The notes under the pieces are model-generated. The model had not been told where the DNA came from, did no database searches, and worked only from the letters and a program-made list of their open reading frames with translations. Made by a program: the position numbers and the translations under genes. DNA of 64,000 nucleotides from Fremontodendron californicum (lineage: Eukaryota > Streptophyta > Magnoliopsida > Malvales > Malvaceae), in NCBI GenBank assembly GCA_030761205.1, contig JAULJL010000034.1:3867501-3931500 (forward strand), written 5' to 3'. Positions 24,415 to 34,541 of this stretch are shown here, one piece after another (the stretch's first letter is position 1; each line of letters opens with the position of its first letter).

Positions 24415-25694
24415 ATGGCTCCCAGAACAAAAGTCACAGCTAAACGCAAATCAACCGTCGGGGCATCCTCTTCCAAAAGAGCCGCACCTTCCGAGCCACA
24501 CGCTTTTGACTTGTGCTTTCCAAACTCTCGGGCTCGAGCCAAATTCTATGCTTCGTTCGCTAAAGTGCCAGTTAAAAAGACTCGTGTGATTGACGTGAAC
24601 TTCCTCCAAGTGTTCGACTTCCATTATCTCACACATCTTGAGACGTTCGGATGGTTGCCATTTATTTCCCTCAACTATCCTGTGCATGAGAACCTTGTCC
24701 GTGCATTCTTTAGCAATACCATGTTCAACCGCGAGGATAATGACACCGACAGTGGGATTTTACATGAGATCAAGACTTATTTAATGGATCGAGAAATAAT
24801 CGTCACACAAGAATCTTTGGCACGGGTGCTTGAAATTCCAAATGAGGGAGGAACCCAGGAGGAAGGTTTCTTTTTCGATGATGTGCGCACACTAAAAAAT
24901 GTTGCCTCACTACTTCCATTGCATGACTGGCTACTACATATCATCATCTCGCACGTCTTTCGACCATTTGGCACCAAGTACTCCACCCTCCATAATACTG
25001 ACTATTTGTGGCTCCACATGTTCCGTTCTAATCAACGGCCCAACCTTGCACATTTTATCTTCATTGATCTCCTCCGAGTCATCAGAGGCTCGGAGCGCAC
25101 ATTAGTCTTTGGTATGGTCTTAAGCTATTACATCAAAACAATTGGGATCAATGTCTCTTGTGATCCGGGAGTCCCGCACTCCAAAAGCACCATGATTAGA
25201 CTCCAAACGATTCACAAGATAGGCTATTAACAAAACGACATAGGCTATCAACAAAACGACAATGGTGAATGGATTCGAGTTCATGCCAAACGTGTAGACG
25301 AGCATGATGATGATGATGTTGATGCACCACCGGATGCTCAACAAGTGCCACGCACGGTTGGTGCCTCCTCCTCTTCTTCCGTGCCTCTTGACAATCAAGC
25401 GGTCTTTGACGCTCTTAGAGCAGGTTTGACTCGCTTCAAACTAATTTTGCAGCGCTTCAAACCCATTTTGATACACGGATGGATAGGTTTGACAAAAAAT
25501 TTGTCTCTCTTCGTCAACATGTAGCCACCAAATCTGCATCTCTTCGATACCATGTCGATACGAGGTTGTCGGACATGCAAAACAACTATCAAACCATATC
25601 GACAATCGTCAACAACATGGACACCTGGTTTCAGGACATGCCTCCATGGTTTGCACCTTCTCCACCCTCTGATCACGGTGATCAATCTCTATAG
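24415..25694 (+). pseudogene. Third ORF of Copia B (envelope position), broken
   Basis: The start MAPRTKVTAK is chosen over the upstream in-frame ATG at 24340 because it begins a basic, ordinary N-terminus. The frame runs to a TAA at 25228-25230, which lies in the first unit of a 21-bp tandem duplication (ATAGGCTATYAACAAAACGAC); the same phase then continues through an acidic DEHDDDDVD stretch to a frameshift near 25425. After that, a heptad-like segment rich in F, L, R and D (FDSLQTNFAALQTHFDTRMD and onward) ends at 25694. The globular part resembles plant transposon proteins of unknown function often found beside SIRE elements. No membrane segment is evident, so an envelope role is not shown. 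Confidence 0.7.
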
Positions 25695-26367
25695 GATGTT
25701 TCGGGCTTGGCTTCGACATATTTCGGTCTCAATTTGGTTTTTGCACATTATTATATATATTTGAACTTCAATGCTTTCGTATTTTCAATTTGGACATTAT
25801 CTATGTAATTTCGTATTTCTCATGTTTTTATCTTTGAACTTACAATTCTCTTTTTCATATATATATGTTTATGCAATTGAGACTTTGTGCCTATGGTGTA
25901 TATTGCTTTATTGGCTATTGCTTTGGTGGATATTGCTTTGTTGATTAGATCTTGCTTTGTTGTTGGATATTGCTTTGTTGTTGTTGGAATGCTATTTTTT
26001 TGGCTATATTGATATGTTGGTATTTAATTGCAATATTTTTTTGACATATTGATATATTGCTCTTAGATTGCTATATTGCATTCCCCTTAGCTTTGAATTG
26101 ATTTTATTTGTGATATTAAAAAATTTGCTATTTAAATATGTGCTTACATGTCCTAACTCTCTAAATATGAATTATGTTGGATATTGTGCTTAAATGCTTG
26201 TGGACATTGTGGATTGTCCGTTCTTGTTTCTTATTTGTTTTTGCAAAGTTTAAAAGAATGCTTTAATTAAGAGGGAGTCTTTGTTAAAAATCTTTATCTC
26301 TTTAATTAAGGGGGATTTTTTACAAGCAAAATTATCTTAAGTTTTGTCATATCAAAAAGAGGGAGAT

Positions 26368-27516
26368 TGTTAGCTATATTAGCTTTGAATTGATCTTAAT
26401 TTTGAAATGACAAACTCTAAAGCTTAATTAGCTTGAAATTAAATTATTTTTAATTTAGCATTTTTCGACGAATGATTTTGATAATATTTTGGAAAATGCT
26501 AAATATTTTAAACTCCTTATTTTTCTCAAAAATACATGTTCTTAAATATATATAAATGTTTAAAATATTTTTGAGACAAGTTGACCTCTCTTGAAAACCA
26601 AAAAAAGCATTTTTAGTAAGAGGGGATCAATCCCCTAAGAGAGAGGATCAATCCCTTGAGAGTCAGTAGCTAATTAACTTTGCAGGACAGTAAGGGATCG
26701 ATCCCCTCAAGGAAAGGATTGATCCCCTCAAGGAAAGGATCGATCCCTTGACTTCAACGATCATATTTTTTAAAGAAGAAAAATGAGGGGATCGATCCTT
26801 GTAATCATAGGATCAATGCCATGCGTACTGCACTGCTTCCAAGTACGATTTTTTTAGGAAACAACGGCTCTATTCCGCATTAAATGATCCCAAACGGCCA
26901 TATCAAATATTGAAGGTATAGAAGGGACTTCCTAACACTTCCAACACTAAGAGACTCCAAGAGAAGCAAATCAAAACAATAATTTTCATATTCTCTCTAA
27001 GCTTTCAAGTTTCATTGTGCTTAAGCTTGAATTCACATTGTATTCATTTTATCATTGTAATAGTCTCTTCACATATTGTGCTTAAACTCAGCAAACACTT
27101 TCCTATTAAAGGATCATTTTAGTTTGCAAACAAATCTTCATTCTTTAAAGGGGTTTGAGATTTTGAGTGACTTGTTCTTAAGGATTTGGGTAGAATTCTT
27201 AAGGAGTCAAGAGGGTTCTATCTAAACCTCAAAAAATAGTGATTTTAAGGTTATACCTTAACCTCAAAGGTAAATTTTCACTAATGGATTGGTGAAGCAT
27301 CTTGGCAAGGAAGTGTCAAGTGAAAGTGCCGAACCTCTATACATCGAGTGTTTGATCCTCTTTCCTTACTCTTTATTTTAATTACTTGTGTTGCTCATTT
27401 ATTTCATATTAAATTTGATTTCTTAATTTCCATAAATTAAAAATTTATATTTATTAGTGAAAATTTTAAAAACCAAATTACCCCCCTCTTGATTAATCTC
27501 TACACTTGAGCTAATA
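26368..27516 (+). repeat. 3' LTR of Copia B
   Basis: 1149 bp, beginning TGTTAGCTATATTAGCTTTG. It differs from the 5' LTR by many substitutions and small indels, including a duplicated GATCCCCTCAAGGAAAG unit at about 26700-26740. Its last bases read CTAATA where the 5' copy has CTAACA. Confidence 0.88.
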
Positions 27517-27521
27517 ATTAC

Positions 27522-28844
27522 CAAAATATGTAAGTTATTATATATAATAAAAAATTAGTATTACTATATTTTGTTTGTTATTAAATTATCCATTTCTTTC
27601 TTTTTTATAACAAAAAATAGTAATTACATCTTTTTTATACTTTTACGCTTCTTTGTAAACAGCACCATTACGTACTAAATTTTATTAGTTACACATTTAT
27701 TACCATTTACTTAATTTTTTAATGTAAGCAATAAAAAGTAGTATTAATTCATTTCCTATTTTTACAGTAATTTATCATCAAATGACCTAATTTATTATTT
27801 TACATAACAAAATTTTGTGTTATTACATTTTAATTTTTATCTACATTTTGTTACTTTTACGTTTAGTGTTATTATATTGCTTAATTTGTTATCAAACATC
27901 ATAAAAAATAATAATTTTTTTTTTTATTTTTACACTTAAGCACCATTTGATTAACACTTTTTGCTATTTTTTTTCTAATTGATTTTCCCTTGTTAGAAAT
28001 TGAAACAACTTAAAGGAAAAAAATGTATACATCTAAGATTAAAGGTATAAACAAATCGAGTTACTTAAACTCAACTGTGTCAATACTTGAATTTTAGTCG
28101 TTTATTATCAAGTCGAGGTTTTAAATTTTTTAATATTATATACATAACTTGTATAATATTAAATTAATATAATTTTTAAATATTAAATTCCAAAAGTGAT
28201 TTTAAATGATTATCGCATGTCCTTTTATGAATCATTTTATAAAAAAATTTGATTAATATAAATATTAAATAGACAAATTGCAATTATGAAATTAAAAAAC
28301 TTCACTTATAGGATAACAATCTTAAATCAAATCAAAAGATAAAAATTTAAATTTAAATTTAAATTATAAATTAATTAAAACTAAATAAATAATTAAAATA
28401 GGACATCAATTGTAAACTAATTAGTCTCTATAGAAGTAGAATTATGCATTTTATTATCTAAAAGAATTACATGTAATCCTCCATCATCGATGTAAAAAAT
28501 ATATATTTTTATTTGTAATGTTTAAAAACTCTACCATTGGTCTAATATAGTAATCATCTAAATTCTTTGTGAAAATTAATAATTTTACTACATGTGTAAT
28601 AATAATATTCCTTTTATCTATTCTACTAATGGGACTTTGTTTAGCAGCAATGAGATCCTAAAATCTTGAGGTCTTATGTTCAAGTCCTATCGTACGTATT
28701 TATGTTAATTTATGTTAGATTTATTTTAATTATGTATTGATTTGTTAATTAGTTTGTTTGTTTAAATTTTTTGACCACATGTAATACCTACCTTACCCTT
28801 AACCGTTAAACCTCTCACGTCTCACTTCTACTTTTAACTTAAAG
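27522..28844. other. AT-rich spacer, no gene
   Basis: About 1.3 kb of AT-rich sequence continuous with the left side of Copia B (17107-17260), full of TTATTAC / GTAATAA motifs that suggest an older inverted-repeat element cut by Copia B. A pol III B-box-like string TGTTCAAGTCC at about 28679 is not backed by an A box or a cloverleaf. No gene. Confidence 0.4.
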
Positions 28845-29352
28845 GTGATAACAATTTGGTTCGATTTTGAAATAAAATTTCAATTAATGTGTAGTATTGT
28901 GATGTTTTAAAAATTAAACCGAAATCGAACCTAATAGTATAAAAAACTAAACCAAATTTTATCGGTTCGGATCGGTTTGGTTCATCGGCTTTTAAAATTT
29001 TAAAAAATTACCCTTTTCTGTAATATTTTAAGTTTTTTTCATTAATTTAGAAATAAAATATTTATTTTCATATTATAAAAAATAAAAATTAATTAAAAAT
29101 AAGATTCGATTCGATACGAATCGAATCGAATCGAATCGAATAATTATAATTTTTTAACTTATAAACAGAAAATCGAACCGAACCAAATATAATTAATTAT
29201 TATCTGAACCGAATTCAATAAAAAACCGGACAAAAATCGAATCGAACACTACGATTCGAATCAATTTTCGATTTTATTACTCAATCCTATTTAACTTATC
29301 TGATTGGACGAGAATCCATAAGCTCGAACCGAACCGAATCGAATAACACCAC
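28845..29352. mobile_element. Inverted-repeat element rich in CGGTTCGGTTCG
   Basis: Left end GGTGATAACAATTTGGTTCG and right end CGAACCGAACCGAATCGAATAACACC are imperfect inverted repeats. The interior repeats TCGAATCGAATCG and GGTTCGGATCGG on both strands. Such units are widely dispersed in plant genomes. No coding; target duplication not established. Confidence 0.5.
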
Positions 29353-30050
29353 ACATCTATGCATCTTCTTCAACATCGAGTGTCTCCTGAGCCAAAGCTT
29401 AGTTGGCGTTTGTCTCATTTAATTAAGTGATTGTAATTTTTATATTAATACAATATTTAATTATAATTGTAAATTTTTTGTATTTATGATCAGGTTGTGG
29501 TCCGATTTTATTTTATTTTTTTTTACTCAGATTCGAATTGGACCAAACTCAAATTGACTCAAAAATTTATTTCACTATTTATAAAATATTAAAAATTATT
29601 TTTATTTTTATTTTTATATTAATATTAATATATATTTATAATTAAAATTAAAATTTATTTTTTATTTATAAATAATAATTTAAATCCGATTAAACTGAAT
29701 TAAAAAAAATTTATATTCAGATCGAATCTATCAAATCTGACAGACAACCAAATCCTTAAAGCGGTCTAATTGGGAGCCACCTCAGAGAAGAAAGGAGTAA
29801 GCGCAGGAGTGGGGGAGGGGTTTTGGGCCACGCGGTGCACGCGTTATAACGCGGCAAAAAAAATCTACTGACGAAGCCTAAACTCGTCAGCCGTCACGTC
29901 ACCACTTTTTTTGTCTGGTAGTGAAAAATGGCAGTTGAAAAGTATTTAACTGTCAACCGTGTGTTAGGAAATCGTCTGACGTCACTCTGAAAATGTACGC
30001 CATGCCGTGCCACCTCATTTTTTTCCCATCTGTCTTCCATACTACTTTTA
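29353..30050. other. Spacer with a decayed MITE and a CpG-richer patch
   Basis: 29490-29740 resembles the AT-rich body of the hAT-like family at 7399. From 29760 to 30010 the composition turns markedly more GC-rich, with CGCGGTGCACGCGTTATAACGCGG and a TGACGTCA palindrome at 29977-29984. No reading frame of note. It could be a relic promoter; see findings. Confidence 0.4.
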
Positions 30051-31185
30051 AGATACTTTTTGATAAATTAAAAGATTAAGTGTTAAAAAATTAGTGTTGA
30101 ATTTTATAAATATTGAATTTAAATTATAAAATTTGTTTGATATATTATTAAAAATTAAATGTTGAATATAAATATATTGTCTGATAAATGTAAATTTTGA
30201 ATTCTAAAAACTTTTCATTATACATTTTTACTCTTATTTTTATTACATTTTATGCTATTTAAAATAAAATCAAATTCTTAATGACATATTTTGATTTGAA
30301 TATAAGTATGAAATATTTGAAAAAAAATTAAACTCTTAAATATAAAAATATCATAAATCTAAAAAAAATAAATATTTTTAATGAGATAGAAATTAATATA
30401 ATAATTAATTTAAATTATTATGTAGTTGATTTGCTATTTGTTCTCTTAAATTAATCATAAAATTTGCAAGCATTGGGTTGATGATGCCCCATTTATGCGT
30501 GAATCAAGATGTTGAATTTTGCTTGGACTCTAAACCAAAAAAATAAAGACAAAAGCTGTTTGACATTATTCCCTGTATCGGGAAAATATTTATTCCGAAG
30601 AAATAATCGGCACCATGGAAGAATTGCTCAAGATTTTAATGCTGTGTATATGTCAACCAAAAGAATGTGGCACCATTGTCAAATATAAGGATGAATGAAA
30701 TACCTTGTGTGCAGTCTTCATTTTGAGAATCCTGAGCTTTTCCACAATTTAATGAAGACGCTGCATTATAGCTAAATATTTAAACCCTAAATCAACAAGA
30801 CAAATTCAAATATTAAAATAAAAGTAAAAAAAAAAAAAAAAAATCTCACCTGAAATAGGATTTATCATTCAACTTGAAGGTTTAGGTTTTAGAGAAAATT
30901 CTACGTTAAATAAAGGAGAGAATGAAGTCATTGTAGAGTAAACGTGAACTATTTAAAAGGTAATATAGTTTTTTTTTTTTTAATTAAAGTAAAATTGACT
31001 GAGTGTGTTCTTCGTTAAGTGATAAGTCACTCTTTATCTGTTTATCTTCTTCAACAGTTTTTTATTAAAAAAAATTCTATTAAGTGGTTTTTAATATTGG
31101 TTATCAAACGTATTGAAACAATTAAACTCTGAAAATTTTAATTTTCAATGCATTTATTTTTTTTAATGCGTTATCAAACAGACCC
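30051..31185. mobile_element. Harbinger-like inverted-repeat element, decayed
   Basis: The right end TTATCAAACAGACCC matches, in reverse, the terminus of the 14844 element and is followed by TTA (31186-31188). The left end AGATACTTTTTGATAA is diverged and preceded by TTA (30048-30050). Sub-terminal TTGAAAATTTTAATTTTCAA motifs are shared. Interior AT-rich without a frame; a (A)18 run is near 30824. Confidence 0.45.
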
Positions 31186-31188
31186 TTA

Positions 31189-32977
31189 AGACTAGCAAGT
31201 CTCTCATCTCTAATTCATCGTCGATTTTTTTCTTAACTCGTCAAAAAATCCTTTTTACGATTATATTTCATTTACTTCAATTTTTTTTTTGTTGAAATTG
31301 CATTTTGAGTGAGTACGAATAGATTGCTTTCTTAATTCCTCATCTTTAATTTTTTGTTTCAAATGATTTTGGATATCATTTTAATTATAACTTATAAATC
31401 AATATTTGCTATAGCATATGTCTAATTCTCAACTTTTAAATTTAATATTCAATTTAAATAATTAAATTATGAACGTGTTTAATGATTTGCATGAACCAAA
31501 TAAAAACTAATATTTGGTTGAATCATTGTTATCATAGATCAAGATATTTGAGTATCTTAAAATTTTGAGATTAAATGATTAAATTAACAAGTGTTTATAT
31601 GTATATTAATAGGATTTGCTAACAATTGTCTTAAAGACACTTGTTAAAATTAATTAAGTAATTGTTTATGATAATATTTTATATTAAATACAATAGTTAG
31701 TAGTTAATTTGATGAGTTTCAATATATCGAAAATAGAAATTTAATAACTTTAAAAAATATCATTAGGACATTCGTTAGTAAAAATTTATGTTAATATATA
31801 AGTGCTTTATAGAAAAGAAAAGTTGTTTATCATTTGTGATTAGACTTGTCCAAGGGTCGGATTATTTATCCGACACGGCAGGTCCAACCAAATTACTATT
31901 TGATAAATATAAAAATAATTTTTATTTTAATTTAATTATAAAATATAAAATATTAATATAACGATAATTTTTTAATATATTTTGAATAATAATTTGAATT
32001 TTTTGAATTTGACAAACCAAATCAAACTGAACCTTGAACAAATAAAACTTTTTATTATCTGCATCAGAACCTTTATTTGTGATGCAATAGTTAAGACGAG
32101 GTCAAGGTCAATTCAAATGGTCGATTGTGTAAAACAAAACTTGACATTCCATTTATATTATATCTAATTCTTAATTGACAAATTATACACTTCTATTATG
32201 ATTTGTGTGACTTGAACAAAATTTAATAATAAAATTATCATGTGCTTACCATTAAGTATATGGATATGAACCTTTTTATACATGTGCTATATTTATTCAT
32301 GGTATATATGAAAATACATGTTGATTGCAGATTTTGTTTTAAAATAATTCGTTGTTAATTGTGAATCATAATCATAAAAGAATACATATTAATTATGAAA
32401 TTAATTATACTTCATCTGTCTTTATTTTGTATATATTTTTCTTTTGATTTTTATTGAATTAAAAAAAATTGATTTTAATGTATTTTATATTAAAATTTTA
32501 ATTTTTTATAAAAGTAATTTTTTTTATTATTTTAATGCTAAAAATAAAAATATGAAATAATTTAAAATATAAAAATAAATAAATAAATAAATAAATAAAA
32601 TGAATATAATTAAGATGACATTTATAAAAAAGTATAAATAATAAATTATATTTTAAAAATTTAATATATTAAATATAAAAAATATAAAAAATAATTAATT
32701 TTTAATTAATATTTATAAACACTCGTTAATTAAAAAAAAATTGAAAAGCCTCGAAAGATTTAAAAAAAAATAAAAAATTAAAGAAGTACGTATGAAAAGA
32801 TCAAACGTTTACAAATCAAAGGATCGCAGATGAAGGAAATCGTGCGAGTAAATTGTCTCCTTCAAATCCAACAGATAATACTGAAGACTGCACCAGCTAC
32901 AGAAACATTCATTTTCTCCAACACAAAAAAAATAAAAATAAAAATTCCAAAACCTCACTAGTCAAATTGTCAAATAT
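31189..32977. other. AT-rich spacer upstream of the CBF gene
   Basis: No supported gene. A fragment of the hAT-like family begins TAGACTTGTCCAAGGGTCGG at about 31842 and fades by 32040. The rest is very AT-rich with simple AAAT repeats near 32575-32600. Confidence 0.4.
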
Positions 32978-33447
32978 CACACGTGTCGTTACTTGGTTAA
33001 TCCAGAACTTGGTCTGAAATATGGTACAGCTGGCTAAGAAACCAAGCGTGGATCCCCATCCCTTTACCCCACAAAGTCACAGCCTGGATCCTCTTCACTT
33101 TCCGTGTTCGCCTCCCTTTTTTATTCTGTAAAAATCCTCACTTTCAAATCGTACGATCTGCAAAACTTCAAATACATATATAAAGCCATTTCATTTCACA
33201 CTTCTCATTCACATTCACTCAAAGCAAAAGCAAAAGCTCATCATTTTTTTCTTGTACTTCCAAATCCTAAACTCCAAAAAGCAAAATCATATCCGATAAA
33301 TTTAAAACTAAGTAATACCCGCCTTTGTTTAGCTTACTCAACTTGAAGTTCACTGTCAAACTTCTCACTCAAATGCTCAGAGTCAAACGTTTATTTAACT
33401 GAAAGTTCAACTGCTTTCAATTTACTGTTTTATTCCTTCTTTTTTAA
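32978..33447 (+). promoter_or_regulatory. CBF/DREB1 promoter and 5' leader
   Basis: A G-box/ABRE palindrome ACACGTGT lies at 32979-32986 and an E-box CAGCTG near 33028. A TATA box TATATAAA at 33177-33184 is followed by a C/A-rich leader starting at about 33200 and running to the ATG at 33448. G-box and E-box sites are bound by bHLH and bZIP factors; cold activation of CBF genes through E-box-binding ICE-type factors is known for the family. Activity of this promoter is inferred only. Confidence 0.6.
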
Positions 33448-33737
33448 ATGGATTTTTTTGGTCAAGATTATGAGATGATCAATTCTGGGTCGGTAATTTC
33501 GTCGCCGCTGTCGGATAGTGGAAGTGGAACTGGTCGTCCGCCGAATTTTTCCGATGAAGATGTGATGTTAGCTTCGAGTTATCCGAAGAAACGAGCGGGG
33601 AGGAAGAAATTCCGGGAGACTCGGCACCCGGTTTTCCGTGGGGTCCGCCGGAGGAACTCCGGGAAGTGGGTTTGTGAAGTGAGGGAGCCTAATAAGAAGT
33701 CGAGGATTTGGCTGGGGACTTTTCCCACCGCGGAGAT

Positions 33738-34080
33738 TGTTAGAACTTATATAAGAAAGTCCCACATCGGTGGGAGCAACGAAGGAGTTCCTCCTTGAAG
33801 GCTATATAAAGAGCCTTAAGGAGAAGTATTAAAACCATCCCAAGAATTATCTCTTCCTCTCTTGTATACTTTCTTATATTCTTTGTGAGGTTGTTCTCTC
33901 CTAGTATTTAGAGAGAGGTGTTGTAATATTTTCTCATAGTGAAATTCTTCTAGTCTTGCCCCGTGGTTTTTCCCTTTATTCATTGAGGGTTTTCCACGTT
34001 AAATTTTGTGTGTTCAGTTCCTATTTTCTCATCTCTTATTTTAGTTGTGAGACACTATTCCGTCACTCTGGTACCTAACA
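33738..34080 (+). repeat. 5' LTR of Copia C
   Basis: 343 bp. TATA-like GCTATATAAAGAG at about 33801-33813 is well placed to start the element transcript. Contains the AAGTCCCACATCGG string common in plant LTRs. Confidence 0.95.
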
Positions 34081-34081
34081 G

Positions 34082-34094
34082 TGGTATCAGAGCC
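34082..34094 (+). promoter_or_regulatory. Primer-binding site of Copia C (tRNA-iMet type)
   Basis: TGGTATCAGAGCC directly after the 5' LTR, the standard initiator-Met tRNA complement in Copia elements. Confidence 0.92.
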
Positions 34095-34541
34095 ATTGGT
34101 TCGTGGTCCTTATTCCGCTGCAGTGAAAGTGTTGGTTCTTAGTATGCTCTGTGGTTGCAGTATTGTCTGATCTTCCACATCAGAAAAGAATTATTCTTGT
34201 TGCTGGAAATAAAGTGTGGTAGTGTGAAAGTGTCTAGGGAAGTTCTGGCTAGGAAAGACTTGGTATTTAAGTGTGTCTATCAGTGACCCACCTCTCTTTC
34301 CTGGGAACCTACCTGGTGCACTATTCACAGGCTACGGTCACTGTTCCAGTATACGGGCTATTCAATTGTACTGTACTATTCACAGATACGGTTATTATTC
34401 ATACGTGTGGTTGTATACTTTTGCAGTAATTGTTAACGTATACTGGATTTGTTCTAGTGTACGACATACGTACAATACTATTCACGTATACGGTACTATT
34501 CACGGTGAAATAGTGTAACTCGCTTCAGTTCGTGTACAACC

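Larger units (their letters stand above)
17261..27516 (+). mobile_element. SIRE-type Copia retrotransposon B, degenerate, 10.3 kb
   Basis: LTRs of about 1.14 kb (17261-18400 and 26368-27516) flank gag, pol and a third ORF on the plus strand. The target duplication is ATTAC at 17256-17260 and 27517-27521. Ends are TGTTAGC...GCTAACA on the left and ...GCTAATA on the right. A primer-binding site TTGGTATCAGAGC follows the left LTR and a purine tract AAAAAGAGGGAGAT precedes the right one. Size above 9 kb, two CCHC knuckles and an extra ORF after RNase H are features of the SIRE/Maximus lineage. Several stops, frameshifts and numerous LTR differences mark it as old and inactive. Confidence 0.88.

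Noticed and set aside
28640..28740. tRNA-derived SINE suggested by a B-box-like TGTTCAAGTCC
   Set aside because: No A box at the right distance, no poly-A tail and no flanking duplications were found.
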